A stretch of 64,000 nt of DNA from JBBREP01 sp963716525. Its GTDB lineage: Bacteria > Actinomycetota > Acidimicrobiia > IMCC26256 > PALSA-610. The position numbers and the translations under genes were made by a program. Position 1 is the first letter of the stretch. Each line of letters begins with the position of its first letter. Location of the stretch: positions 248,001 through 312,000 of the forward strand of contig OY970315.1 of the NCBI GenBank assembly GCA_963716525.1, read 5' to 3'. Of this stretch, positions 53,008 to 64,000 are shown one piece after another. The notes beneath the pieces are model-generated. The model saw nothing but the letters and a program-made list of their open reading frames with translations. It had not been told where the DNA came from and did not search any database.

Positions 53008-53250
53008 GTGACGGTCGAGTACCTCGATCTCGCGGACTTCATCGCGATCGCCGCGGCAGTGACCGGCCTCGACGAGGACACGATCATCAAGATCGCCGAC
53101 CTCGGCCTGGCCGACTCGGCGCTTCACGCGCCGGGAGCCGGCTTCGGAGACCAAGAGTTCTACAAGTACTTCGTCGACAAGGCGGCAGTTCTCGTGGTGA
53201 GCCTCGCGATGAGCTCGCCGGGAGCGGCTACGGAATGTGCAGGCCGCTGA
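53008..53250 (+). pseudogene. truncated Doc/Fic-family toxin
   Basis: The 80 codons match only the N-terminal part of a Doc (death-on-curing) protein: EYLDLADFIAIAAAVTGLDE, then DLGLADSALHAPGAGFGDQE and FYKYFVDKAAVLVVSLAM. The catalytic Fic motif HPFXDGNKR, which should follow, is absent; the frame ends SSPGAATECAGR and reaches the acyl-CoA dehydrogenase gene. Without the motif it cannot AMPylate or phosphorylate EF-Tu. No Phd-like antitoxin precedes it. A remnant of a toxin-antitoxin locus, or an N-terminal fragment left by a rearrangement. Confidence 0.8.
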
Positions 53251-54454
53251 TCGCGCGGGCGACGACGAGGCGCTGAATCTCCGAGGTTCCTTCGAAGATC
53301 GTGTAGATCTTCGAGTCGCGGTGCCACTGCTCGACCGGGTGGTCCTTCACGTAGCCGGCGCCGCCGAGGATCTGGATCGCCTCCTCGGTGGCCTTCACCG
53401 CCACCTCGCCCGCGTACAGCTTGCTCATCGAACCCTCGCCGGCCACGAACGGCTTGTGGTTCGCGGCCATCCACGTGGCCCGCCACACGAGCAGGCGGGC
53501 CGCGTCGATCTGCATCCGCATGTCGGCGAGCTTGAAGGCGATTGCCTGGTTCATGATGATCGGCCGGCCGAACGCCTTGCGCTCCTTGGCGTAGTCGAGC
53601 GCGTACTCGTACGCGGCGCGGGCGATGCCGAGCGCCTGCGCGCCCACGAGCGGGCGGCTCGCCTCGAACGTGCTCATCGCCGCCTGCACCTTCGAGCTCT
53701 TGCCCTCACGAGCGCGGGCGAGGCGGGCGTCGAGCTTCTCCTTGCCGCCGAGGAGCATCGAGCCCGGCACCCGGCAGTCGTCGAACACCACTTCCGCGGT
53801 GTGCGACGCGCGAATGCCCATCTTCGAGAACTTCTGGCCCATCGAACAACCGGGTGTGCCCGGCGGCACGATGAAGCTCGCGTGGCCGCGCGACTTCAGC
53901 TCGGGGTCGACCGCGGCGACCACCACGTGCGTGGTGGGGACCTTCGTGATGCCGCCGTTCGTGATCCACGTCTTGGTGCCGTTGATCACCCACTCGTCTT
54001 TGGTCTCGTCGTAGCGGGCGTTCGTGCGCAGCGACGACACGTCGGAACCGGCGTCGGGCTCGCTCACCGCGAAGGCAGCCATGCGGATGTCGTCGGGGCC
54101 GCTGCCGAAGCACTGCGGCACCCACTCGCCGATCTGCTCGGGCGTGCCGTTCCCCACGATGCCCGACACGCCGAGCGTGGTGCCCATGAGCGCGAGCGCG
54201 ATGCCGGCGTCACCCCACGTGAGCTCCTCGCTCACCATCGGGAAGGTGATTCCCGTGGGGTCGGCGAAGGCGTTGGCGATGAACTCCCACGAGTAGAGGC
54301 CGATCTTGGCGGCCTCCTCGATCACCGGCCACGGCGTCTCCTCACGCTGGTCGTACTCGGGCGCGACCGGCCGGATCACGTCCTCGGCAAAGTCGTGCAC
54401 CCACTTCTGGAGCTGCTGCTGGTCCTCGTTGAGCTCGAGGGAGAACTCGGCCAT
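53228..54454 (-). CDS. acyl-CoA dehydrogenase
   Basis: A 408-residue flavin-dependent acyl-CoA dehydrogenase (ATG at 54454). The domains are complete: N-terminal helices (LNEDQQQLQKWVHDFAEDVI), FAD/substrate region (AFAVSEPDAGSDVSSLRT and WVINGTKTWITNGG), and C-terminal helices (KERKAFGRPIIMNQAIAFKL; IQILGGAGYVKDHPVEQWHR; KIYTIFEGTSEIQRLVVAR). The catalytic Glu of medium/short-chain enzymes sits in YTIFEGTSEIQ. Substrate chain length is not determinable. A perfect palindrome lies 75 nt upstream and is the likely repressor site. Confidence 0.96.
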   Translation of the reverse strand: MAEFSLELNEDQQQLQKWVHDFAEDVIRPVAPEYDQREETPWPVIEEAAKIGLYSWEFIANAFADPTGITFPMVSEELTWGDAGIALALMGTTLGVSGIVGNGTPEQIGEWVPQCFGSGPDDIRMAAFAVSEPDAGSDVSSLRTNARYDETKDEWVINGTKTWITNGGITKVPTTHVVVAAVDPELKSRGHASFIVPPGTPGCSMGQKFSKMGIRASHTAEVVFDDCRVPGSMLLGGKEKLDARLARAREGKSSKVQAAMSTFEASRPLVGAQALGIARAAYEYALDYAKERKAFGRPIIMNQAIAFKLADMRMQIDAARLLVWRATWMAANHKPFVAGEGSMSKLYAGEVAVKATEEAIQILGGAGYVKDHPVEQWHRDSKIYTIFEGTSEIQRLVVARAISGLHIP

Positions 54455-54528
54455 GACTCGTGTGCCTCCGGGCTGCGCAGTCCCCGCGGTCAGCACCGGG
54501 GGAGGATGTGAGCAGGTACTACCCGTAG

Positions 54529-54542
54529 TTACCGGGCGGTAA
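54529..54542. promoter_or_regulatory. perfect palindrome TTACCGGGCGGTAA upstream of acyl-CoA dehydrogenase
   Basis: A 14-bp perfect inverted repeat (TTACCG-GG-CGGTAA) in the leader of the acyl-CoA dehydrogenase, with a related half-site ACTACCCGTAGT just before it (54519-54530). TetR-type fatty-acid regulators of actinobacteria bind palindromes of this size. The regulator is not identified in the window. Confidence 0.55.
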
Positions 54543-54728
54543 TCAAGGGTACCAAGCGCCACGGGGGTGATGCCACCGGCGCACGGCCGTGTGACATGGG
54601 GCCGAAAGCCCTTCCGCCCCGTGGAGTCGCCGGGCGCCCGGCCGATGAGGAAGGGCACGACGGATCACGTGCACCACGTGCCGGACGGATGCCGGCGCCT
54701 CCCCCCACAGGCCACGGACGGTCGCACC

Positions 54729-55049
54729 ATGGATGGAACCCGCGCTCGCGCGCTGCTCGGCGTCTCCTCGCGCGCCACCCCCGACGAGCTCCGGCGGGCC
54801 TTCCGCCGCTGCGCCCTGTCGACCCACCCCGACCGCGGCGGCGACGCGGCGTGCTTCGACGAGACGGTCGTGGCCTTCCGCTCGCTGTCTTCCACGGCAA
54901 TCGTCGCAGTGCCCGCGCCGCCCGCCGTGGAGCACGCGCCGTTCGACGCGTACGACACGACCGCGCCGGCGTCGCAGCGGTACGAACCACCCAGCTTCGC
55001 CGAGATTCTGCAGCGCGTCAGCGCCACCCGCACCGCCGTCGCCGCCTGA
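54729..55049 (+). CDS. small J-domain (DnaJ-like) protein
   Basis: A 106-residue protein with a truncated J domain: ALLGVSSRATPDELRRAFRR, the HPDRGG loop (HPD is the Hsp70-activating tripeptide) and AFRSLSSTA. No Gly/Phe-rich or zinc-finger region follows; the C-terminus (EPPSFAEILQRVSATR) is a short tail. It may recruit DnaK to a specific client. ATG at 54729 chosen; the gene is divergent from the acyl-CoA dehydrogenase. Confidence 0.85.
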   Translation: MDGTRARALLGVSSRATPDELRRAFRRCALSTHPDRGGDAACFDETVVAFRSLSSTAIVAVPAPPAVEHAPFDAYDTTAPASQRYEPPSFAEILQRVSATRTAVAA

Positions 55050-55076
55050 TCACGCGCGCCGCTACGGTGCGGCGGC

Positions 55077-55517
55077 GTGGAGGTCGCCGAGCTCGTCGTG
55101 CGCGAGGCCGTACGCGACACGATCGCGCAGTACAACCACGCTGGCGACCGCGGCCGCTTCGACGCGATGGTGGAGTGCTTCGCGCCCGGCGGCGTGCTGA
55201 TCATCCACGGCACCGACCGCTACGAGGGCCACGACGCTCTGCGCGCGTTCTTCTCGGGCGTGCGCGCTACCACCGACCCCACGCGCACGCTCACGTCCCT
55301 TCGACACAACGTCACGAACACGCTCATCGAAGTCGACATCGACGGCGCGACGGCTACCGCGCGCTCCTACTTCACGGTGATCACTGACATCGGCGTCGAC
55401 CACTGGGGCAGCTACCACGACCGGCTCGCACCTGACACCGCAACCGGGCGCTGGCTCTTCGCGAGCCGTTCCGTGCGCACCGACGGCTACACGCCAAACT
55501 CGTACTTCCGCAACTGA
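55077..55517 (+). CDS. SnoaL/NTF2-like protein
   Basis: A 146-residue cone-shaped alpha+beta protein (GTG start) of the SnoaL-like/nuclear-transport-factor-2 fold: REAVRDTIAQYNHAGDRGRF, YEGHDALRAFFSGV and HNVTNTLIEVDIDGATATAR. Such proteins act as isomerases, cyclases or ligand carriers, often in steroid or polyketide metabolism. It is 27 nt downstream of the J-domain gene and 26 nt upstream of the VOC gene. Function undetermined. Confidence 0.85.
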   Translation: MEVAELVVREAVRDTIAQYNHAGDRGRFDAMVECFAPGGVLIIHGTDRYEGHDALRAFFSGVRATTDPTRTLTSLRHNVTNTLIEVDIDGATATARSYFTVITDIGVDHWGSYHDRLAPDTATGRWLFASRSVRTDGYTPNSYFRN

Positions 55518-55543
55518 CAGCAGACAGCTGACAGGAGACCGTG

Positions 55544-55917
55544 ATGCTCGACCATCTCTCGATCCAGTGTGCCGACGTCGCGAAGAGCGCAGCCTTCTAC
55601 GACGCGTTGCTCGCGCCGCTCGGCGGCACCCGCATCATGGACTTCGGCGAGGTGATCGGCTACGGCATCGCGCCGAAGCCCGACTTCTGGATCGGTCCGC
55701 ACAACACCGGCGAGGGTTTTCGGGAGTCGCACATCGCGTTCAGCGCCCCCGATCGGGCCACAGTCGACGCCTTCCTCGCGGCCGCACGCGTGCAGGGCGC
55801 CGAGGTGCTGCACGACGCGGCGGCGTGTGGCCCGAGTACCACCCCAACTACTACGGCGCGTTCGTGCGCGACCCCGACGGCAACAACGTCGAGGCCGTCT
55901 GCCACGCGCCGCAGTAG
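55544..55917 (+). CDS. VOC-family protein, one-base frame break near 55815-55825
   Basis: A glyoxalase-like protein of about 124 residues: LDHLSIQCADVAKSAAFYDA, GYGIAPKPDFWIGPHNTGEG, then ESHIAFSAPDRATVDAFLAA. Near DAA the frame changes; the true end (VWPEYHPNYYGAFVRDPDGN, NVEAVCHAPQ) continues in the next frame if one base is restored in the GC run. Metal ligands would be His, His and Glu of the two modules. This break is a one-base loss, unlike the two-base losses elsewhere. Confidence 0.82.
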
Positions 55918-55918
55918 C
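55895..55918. repeat. 24-bp direct repeat, left copy
   Basis: CCGTCTGCCACGCGCCGCAG plus TAGC, the end of the VOC gene including its stop, recurs exactly at 57020-57043. The two copies flank the alpha/beta-hydrolase gene, about 1.1 kb apart. Confidence 0.9.
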
Positions 55919-56026
55919 TCGGCGGAGCGCTCCGGATCGCGCAATCGGGCGCGGCGGCGTCACTCGGTCGCGCGCGACGCGCGACTGGACGGAAGCGGGA
56001 TCTGGCCGCCGGTAGCGTGACCCTGC

Positions 56027-56869
56027 GTGATTGTGGAGGATCTCGACCTTGTCCTGCGCGACAGCCGGCTCCACGCGCAACGTTGGGGATCTCGCTCCGC
56101 TCCGCTGGTGGTCGCGTTCCCGGGGCTCAGGGGGATAGCCGAGCAGTTTGCTTTCATCGGCGAGCGTATCGGCGGCGACGAGCTGCAACTCGTTGCGCTG
56201 GACCCGCGCGGCCGCGGCAAGAGCGAGAAGACCGCGGCGGGCACCTACGGGTGGGAGAACCACGCAAGGGACGTCCTGGCCGTCGCACACGCGCTCGGCT
56301 TCGAATGGTTCAGCATGGTGGGCTACTCGATGGGTGGCTCGGTCGCAATGAAGACGGCGGAACTCGACGAGAGCAGGTTGCAACGCATCGTCTTGATCGA
56401 CATCGCCGGAAGCGTCGATCGAGGCGTTGGTGCAGTGATCGCGAGCGAGATTGACAACTTGCGCATGACCTACGACTCGATGGAGCAGTACCTGGCGCAC
56501 GTCCGGTCCGCAAGCCTGACCGAGCCGTGGGACGAATACTCGGATCGCGCCCATTGCGCGGAGGTGGCCGAGGTCGACGCTCGCGTCGCTCACCTGACGA
56601 GCCCTGAAGCCGTCGAAGAGGATCGGGCGTACACCTGGGCGCAACACCCCTACGATCGGTGGAAGTTCCTGACGATGCCGACATTGCTCGTCAGAGCCAC
56701 TCAAGAGATGCGTCCCGGCTGCGGGTTTGTCGTGCCCGTGGCCGACCGAGACCTCTTCATGCGAGAAGTACCCCACGCGACTCTCGTCGAGGTCGACGCC
56801 AACCATCGCACGATCAGGAGGCACGAAGCGACCGCGAACGCGATCCGTTCGTTCCTCGCCGCGCCGTAA
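56027..56869 (+). CDS. alpha/beta-hydrolase
   Basis: A 280-residue alpha/beta-hydrolase (GTG start). Nucleophile Ser101 is in the elbow GYSMGGS; oxyanion region VVAFPGLRGIAEQ; catalytic His near HRTIRRHEATA toward the C-terminus; VALDPRGRGKSEK is the common strand-4 loop. No lid or signal peptide. The gene sits between two copies of a 24-bp repeat, suggesting that it entered with a recombination event. Substrate unknown. Confidence 0.9.
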   Translation: MIVEDLDLVLRDSRLHAQRWGSRSAPLVVAFPGLRGIAEQFAFIGERIGGDELQLVALDPRGRGKSEKTAAGTYGWENHARDVLAVAHALGFEWFSMVGYSMGGSVAMKTAELDESRLQRIVLIDIAGSVDRGVGAVIASEIDNLRMTYDSMEQYLAHVRSASLTEPWDEYSDRAHCAEVAEVDARVAHLTSPEAVEEDRAYTWAQHPYDRWKFLTMPTLLVRATQEMRPGCGFVVPVADRDLFMREVPHATLVEVDANHRTIRRHEATANAIRSFLAAP

Positions 56870-57019
56870 CTGTCGATCCGCTCGGGCCGCTCGTCGTGCT
56901 CAGCCATCGCGCGGCACCCCCCCATCCGACCTTGCGACCATCAGTTCCCCTGGAGGGCATGGAACGCCGCAATGTCGCGTCGAAGGAACCGATGCCCGCA
57001 CATGGGCAGACCGCAGACA

Positions 57020-57043
57020 CCGTCTGCCACGCGCCGCAGTAGC
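57020..57043. repeat. 24-bp direct repeat, right copy
   Basis: Exact copy of 55895-55918, ending in the same TAGC. Upstream of it, 56870-57019 is not coding for a recognisable protein; it is the stretch between hydrolase stop and repeat, with weak frames only. Confidence 0.9.
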
Positions 57044-57051
57044 GCTCAGCT

Positions 57052-60009
<2,958 letters not shown>

Positions 60010-60216
60010 AGGGACTCCAAACCCTCACCATGCCGGGACGACGGACGATACCAACGAGCCGCCCGGTTCCTCCCTGCCGGCGACGCCGCCACACCGTGAG
60101 TGAAGTGGCACACTTGCACTCCTGAGTACCAACGGGGTGGTGTTTCCCCGTTTAGTGTCACGTCCCACATCCGAGCTGCGTCCGGCGACCCGCATCCGAA
60201 GGATGTGCACGATGGA

Positions 60217-61812
60217 ATGCAACAGGTACGACCCCATGCGGCCGGTCGGGGTCGAGCCACGAGCGGGCGCGTGAACCGGCGCAAGTTCCTTCGCACCTCG
60301 GCCCAGGCCGCCGCTGTCGCCGCGGCCGCCGCCTGCTCGTCGTCGACCGGTACCGGTTCGGGGTCCCCGTCGTCGGGCACGGCGACCTCGACCACTCGCG
60401 GCAACCCGCCGACGCTCGACCAGATCGCGGCGCGCATCCACGGTCGCGTCGTCACCCCCGCGGACGCCGACTTCAGCGTCGCGCACGTCCTCTACGACCC
60501 CATCTACGACAACATCACGCCCCGCGCCGTCGTGCAGGCCGCGGACGTGGCCGACGTCGAGACGATCGTCGGGCTGCGGCGCGACTACGGCACCGGCGTG
60601 GCGATCCGGGGCGGTGGGCACAGCTACGGCGGTTGGTCGACCGGTACCGACCTAGTGCTCGACGTCACGCAACTGCGCGACATCAAGGTCGACACCAAGG
60701 CAAACACCGTGCAGATCGGCCCGGGCGTCCGCTTGTACGACTTCAACAACGCGCTCGCCGCGAAGGGCGTCGCCGTCCCCGGCGGCACCTGCCCGAGCGT
60801 GGGCCTCACCGGTCTGACGCTCGGCGGCGGGCACGGGCTCGTGGCTCGGGCGTTCGGTCTCACATGCGACTCGCTGCACTCGGTCGACATCGTGACCGCC
60901 GACGGGCAGGTGCGGCACTGTGACGCGAAGGAGAACTCCGACCTGTTCTGGGCCCTGCGCGGCGGCGGTGGCGGCAGCTTCGGGGTGGTCACGGGCCTCA
61001 CGTACACGCTGCACCCGGTTCCGGCCGCGGTCACCACGTTCCTCGTCGAGTGGGCGTGGAACGAGGCCGCCGCCGGGCTCGCGGCGTGGATGTCATGGGT
61101 GCCGACGCTCCCGGCGCAGACCACCGCGATCGCCCGGCTCGAGACCACACCCCAGCTCGTCGTCGCCGGCGTGCACCTCGGCCACCGCGACGAAGCCCGC
61201 CAGCTCCTCACGCCGCTGTACAACGCGGCGCCCACCACCTCCCGCTCCGCGACCCAACGCACCTACGCAGACGCGATGCTCCTCGAGGAGTCGTGCCTGC
61301 ACAACCGGTCGAACCAGTGCTCGCCGGCACCGGCCACGGGCGCGTCACCGATCCTCGGGCCCCGCAACCCCTTCGTCGCCACGTCGCACTACTACGACCA
61401 CCCGCTCCCCGCGAGCGCCATCAACGCGGCGATCAGCGCGATGAACGACCACCTGCCGATCGCGGGAACGGGTACGGGCACGATCCAGTTCGATTCGTAC
61501 GGAGGGGCGATCGGCGCGGTGGCACCCGCGGCCACCGCGTTCGCGCACCGCAGCGCGTTCTGCTCGGCGCAGTACGCGTCGCTGTGGACCTCACCGGGGT
61601 CGGCCGACCCGCACCGGGCCTGGCTACGCGCGACCCGGGCCACCTTGGGCCCGTGGTCGAACGGCGGCGCCTACGTCAATTACGCCGACCCCGAACTGCA
61701 GGGCTGGGCTCACGCCTACTGGGGCGCCAACCTCGCCAAGCTGCAACAGGTCAAGAAAAAGTACGACCCCGACAATCTCTTCTCGTTCCCCCAGAGCGTC
61801 CCACTGCCCTAA
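60217..61812 (+). CDS. TAT-exported FAD-binding oxidase (berberine-bridge type), probable bicovalent flavin
   Basis: A 531-residue flavoprotein. The twin-arginine signal NRRKFLRTSAQAAAVAAAAA ends in a lipobox (AAAC), so it is a TAT lipoprotein. The PCMH-type FAD domain contains GGGHSYGG, whose His binds FAD, and GLTCDSLHSVD, whose Cys is placed for the second covalent bond; GGGHGLVARAFGLTC joins them. The C-terminus (WAHAYWGANLAKLQQVKKKY and DPDNLFSFPQS) is the BBE domain. Such enzymes oxidise sugars, alcohols or alkaloid-like compounds. The ATG at 60217 is used; a GTG at 60271 just before the RR motif is possible. Confidence 0.92.
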   Translation: MQQVRPHAAGRGRATSGRVNRRKFLRTSAQAAAVAAAAACSSSTGTGSGSPSSGTATSTTRGNPPTLDQIAARIHGRVVTPADADFSVAHVLYDPIYDNITPRAVVQAADVADVETIVGLRRDYGTGVAIRGGGHSYGGWSTGTDLVLDVTQLRDIKVDTKANTVQIGPGVRLYDFNNALAAKGVAVPGGTCPSVGLTGLTLGGGHGLVARAFGLTCDSLHSVDIVTADGQVRHCDAKENSDLFWALRGGGGGSFGVVTGLTYTLHPVPAAVTTFLVEWAWNEAAAGLAAWMSWVPTLPAQTTAIARLETTPQLVVAGVHLGHRDEARQLLTPLYNAAPTTSRSATQRTYADAMLLEESCLHNRSNQCSPAPATGASPILGPRNPFVATSHYYDHPLPASAINAAISAMNDHLPIAGTGTGTIQFDSYGGAIGAVAPAATAFAHRSAFCSAQYASLWTSPGSADPHRAWLRATRATLGPWSNGGAYVNYADPELQGWAHAYWGANLAKLQQVKKKYDPDNLFSFPQSVPLP

Positions 61813-61941
61813 TCGCCGGCTCCTCGACAGTCGCGTCGGCACAGAGGGCGGGCCGCGAGCGCGGACAGATAGGGCGTCGCACGCGGGGTGGGCTCCGCGT
61901 GCGACGCCCGACCTGTGACCGGGTTGCCCCTGACTACGGCA

Positions 61942-62373
61942 TCACTTGAAGTGGTGGAAGACGACCTTCGTCGCGAGACCGGGCAGCCGGGCCTCGATCT
62001 TGTTGGCCCGCGCACGGGTGATCCGGTGGTTCTTGACCGCCTGCTCGACCCGGGCGTGGCCCGCCTTCACGAGCGCGGTGACCACGGCGGCCGGCTTCAC
62101 GTTGTGCGCCTTGGCCACGTCGGCGATCGACTTGCCGGACTTCAGCTCGTTCACGAGGTCGGCCGGCTTGACGCCGATCGTCTTCGCCGAGATCAGCACG
62201 ACCGCACGCCGGATCGCACGGCGGACCGCGGGGTGCTTGGCGGGCTTGGTGGTCGCGGCACTCGCCGAGGTGGACGTGGGCGCGGCGGCGCCGGCCGACA
62301 CGGAGGTGAAGGCGACCGCGCCGCCGGCGGCGAGCGAGCCGGCGAGCAGCACTGAGACGAGGGTCTTGCGCAT
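61942..62373 (-). CDS. secreted small helical protein
   Basis: A 143-residue exported protein (ATG at 62373). Sec signal RKTLVSVLLAGSLAAGGAVA with cleavage near AGA-AA; the mature part is Lys/Ala-rich and helical, with two repeats of a short HTH-like unit: VKPADLVNELKSGKSIADVA and VKPAAVVTALVKAGHARVEQ. Similar small extracellular proteins occur in actinobacteria without a known role. It is basic (net positive), so it could bind polysaccharide or nucleic acid outside the cell. Confidence 0.8.
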   Translation of the reverse strand: MRKTLVSVLLAGSLAAGGAVAFTSVSAGAAAPTSTSASAATTKPAKHPAVRRAIRRAVVLISAKTIGVKPADLVNELKSGKSIADVAKAHNVKPAAVVTALVKAGHARVEQAVKNHRITRARANKIEARLPGLATKVVFHHFK

Positions 62374-62467
62374 GGTTGCTCCTGGGATGGTGGACCGTTG
62401 CCAGTTCAGCATCGCCCACCCCCGTCAGCGACCCGCGAGCCGAACATCAGAGCTTTGTAAGGCCGCC

Positions 62468-62511
62468 GTTGTCCCATCAGGAGCCAAGTTCTTGGCCCCT
62501 GATGGGACAAC
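62468..62511. repeat. 44-bp palindrome (GTTGTCCCA family, copy 3)
   Basis: Arms GTTGTCCCATCAGGAGCCAA and inverse around the same TT centre as the element at 21731, with a single T-to-C change in the right arm. It lies 21 nt downstream of the ABC transporter stop (minus strand) and upstream of the secreted-protein gene. Two such near-identical copies 41 kb apart indicate a dispersed element. Confidence 0.95.
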
Positions 62512-62532
62512 CGGGGGACGGCGGGGCCGCGG

Positions 62533-64000
62533 TCAGACGGTCTGGGTGTTGCGGACCCAGCTCTCGTGGAGGCCCGCGTAGACCCCGCCCGCGGCCACCA
62601 GCGCGGCGTGCGGGCCCTGCTCGACGAGCCGCCCGCCGTCGAACACGAGCACGAAATCGGCCCGCTCGGCCGTCGACAGCCGGTGCGCGATGGAGATCGT
62701 GGTACGGCCGGCCGAGAGCCGGTGGAGCGCGTCGGTGAGCGCTCGCTCGGTTTCCGGGTCGACGGCGCTCGTCGCCTCGTCGAGGATCAGCACCCCGGCG
62801 TCGGCGAGCTGAGCCCGGGCGAGCGCCACCAGTTGCCGCTCACCCACCGAGAGGCTGTCGCCGCGCTCGCCCACAGCTGTGTCGAGCCCGTCGGGCAGGC
62901 GGGCGACCCAGTCGCCGAGGCCCAGCGCGGTGAACGCCGCCACGACGTCGATGTCGGAGGCGCCGGCCCGGCCCAGCCCCACGTTCGCGCGCACCGTCGT
63001 GTCGAAGAGAAAGCCGTCCTGGGGCACGAGCCGGACCGCGCGGTGCCGGCACGCGGCCGGCACGAGACGGAGGTCGGTGCCGCCGACCTCGATCGTGCCG
63101 TCGAGCGGGTCGGCGAGACGGCACAGCAGCTTGGCGAAGGTCGTCTTGCCCGAGCCCGTCTCACCGACGATCGCGACACGCGCGCCGGCCGGGATGGACA
63201 CGCTCACGTCGCACAGCACGAGCCCGCCGTCGCGGTACGCGAAGTCGACGTGATGCGCCTCCACCGCCAGCGCGCCCCGCGGCAGATCGACCGCGTGCGC
63301 GGCGTCGGGCTCGACCACGTCGATGGGCACGTCGAGCACCGCGAGCACCTTGCGCCAGCCCGCGATCGCGGTCTGCGTCTGGTCGACGATCTCGCTGAGC
63401 TCCGCGATCGGGTTGAGCAGCAGCGTCACGAGGAACATGAACGCGACAAGGTCGCCGAGGTGCAGGCCCCATTGCTGGGCGTGGAACGCGCCGACGACGG
63501 TGACACCGGCGATAGCGATCGCACCGAAGAAGTCGCCGAGCGGGAACATTGCCGTGAAGTACCAGGCCGCGTCCATCTGCGCGCGGTAGACGTGGTCGGT
63601 GCGCTCGTGCAGCCGCCGGCGCGAGCGCGCGTGCAGCCCGTAGGCGCGGATGACGGCGGCACCGGTGACCGTCTCGGAGATCTCGGCGAGCAGCTCCGAC
63701 GTGCGCGTACGCACGCGGTCGTAGGCCGCAAGCTGGCGACGCTGCAGGTAGCGGAAGATCGGGATCACCGGTAGATAGGCAACGACCACCACGAGCGCGA
63801 GCTGCCACGAGTAGATGGCCATCACCGCGACCGTGAGCACGATCAGCGTGGTGTTGAGGATCCAGGACATCGCGCCCCACTGCACGAACCGCGCGAGCGT
63901 CTCGATGTCGCTGGTGACGCGAGCGACGAGCACACCTTTGCGGGAGTCGGTGTGCTCGGCGATCGACAGGCGATGGATGTGACCGAACACGCGCACGCGC
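62533..64000 (-). CDS. ABC exporter (permease-ATPase fusion), 5' end cut by window
   Basis: The window holds the C-terminal part of a half-size ABC exporter. The transmembrane domain shows five hydrophobic segments and the coupling region SELLAEISETVTGAAVIRAY. The ATPase has Walker A GETGSGKTT, signature LSVGERQLVALARA, Walker B VLILDEATSAVD and switch His in SIAHRLSTAERAD. Length and order match MsbA/LmrA-like multidrug or lipid exporters of actinobacteria, which often occur as a heterodimer with a second gene. Upstream half lies beyond 64000. Confidence 0.95.
   Translation of the reverse strand, partial: RVRVFGHIHRLSIAEHTDSRKGVLVARVTSDIETLARFVQWGAMSWILNTTLIVLTVAVMAIYSWQLALVVVVAYLPVIPIFRYLQRRQLAAYDRVRTRTSELLAEISETVTGAAVIRAYGLHARSRRRLHERTDHVYRAQMDAAWYFTAMFPLGDFFGAIAIAGVTVVGAFHAQQWGLHLGDLVAFMFLVTLLLNPIAELSEIVDQTQTAIAGWRKVLAVLDVPIDVVEPDAAHAVDLPRGALAVEAHHVDFAYRDGGLVLCDVSVSIPAGARVAIVGETGSGKTTFAKLLCRLADPLDGTIEVGGTDLRLVPAACRHRAVRLVPQDGFLFDTTVRANVGLGRAGASDIDVVAAFTALGLGDWVARLPDGLDTAVGERGDSLSVGERQLVALARAQLADAGVLILDEATSAVDPETERALTDALHRLSAGRTTISIAHRLSTAERADFVLVFDGGRLVEQGPHAALVAAGGVYAGLHESWVRNTQTV

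Noticed and set aside
53008..53250. Functional toxin-antitoxin pair
   Set aside because: Catalytic motif and antitoxin are both missing.

Overview
The window is about 64 kb of very GC-rich, gene-dense bacterial DNA. GTG starts are frequent, ATGA and GTGA stop/start overlaps are common, and almost no gene is longer than its family norm. Several features point to a high-GC actinobacterium: a class E sortase, a DUF5317-type membrane protein, a GntR/Rrf2/PadR/TetR regulator repertoire, many acyl-CoA dehydrogenases and a VOC-heavy gene complement. A complete System I (Ccm) cytochrome c maturation operon is less usual for Actinobacteria and suggests the Acidimicrobiia or a relative. The assignment is inference. 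I see no rRNA, tRNA, CRISPR array, prophage or insertion sequence.

Layout. 1-2.7 kb: aconitase (cut by the window edge) downstream of and coupled to a GntR regulator. 2.8-4.0 kb: sigma factor coupled to a VOC protein with an extra N-terminal tail. 4.2-6.3 kb: sulfite-oxidase-like molybdoenzyme, Rrf2 regulator and divergent TauE permease. 6.5-10.5 kb: AlaX editing protein, GNAT, VOC, HAD, lipoprotein-like ORF, cyclophilin. 10.5-17.5 kb: minus-strand ccm operon in transcription order ccmA-B-C-(D+E)-F-resA-ccmH-ccmI, coupled mostly by 4-nt overlaps. 17.5-19.6 kb: sortase and PLP dehydratase. 19.5-23.3 kb: leucine/acyl-CoA catabolism (HMG-CoA lyase, enoyl-CoA hydratase, stand-alone biotin carrier, carboxyltransferase). 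23.4-29 kb: PadR plus membrane protein, enoyl-CoA hydratase, DUF5317, two membrane HD proteins. 29.3-34.2 kb: glycosyltransferase, DHPS-like protein, aldo/keto reductase, TetR, pantothenate kinase. 34.3-40.4 kb: MmsA, class III aminotransferase, two divergent acyl-CoA dehydrogenases, nitrilase-family amidase. 40.5-48 kb: secreted FG-GAP protein, membrane protein, VOC, sulfotransferase, FAD oxidoreductase, broken surE, thioesterase. 48-53.2 kb: epimerase, GST-like protein, orphan DNA methyltransferase, SDR-DUF2867, truncated Doc toxin. 53.2-64 kb: acyl-CoA dehydrogenase, J-domain protein, small enzymes, GcvP, TAT-exported bicovalent-FAD oxidase, secreted helical protein, ABC exporter (cut by the window end).

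Two cross-cutting patterns stand out. First, seven genes here have reading-frame breaks, and in eight places adding back one CG (or GC) dinucleotide in an alternating or CG-bearing run restores the frame and the family-typical protein; this looks like a systematic sequencing artefact, not eight mutations. Second, compact 44-46 bp near-perfect palindromes recur between genes (one pair identical, and a family of three sharing GTTGTCCCA ends), often directly 3' of stop codons and in one case supplying a stop codon.
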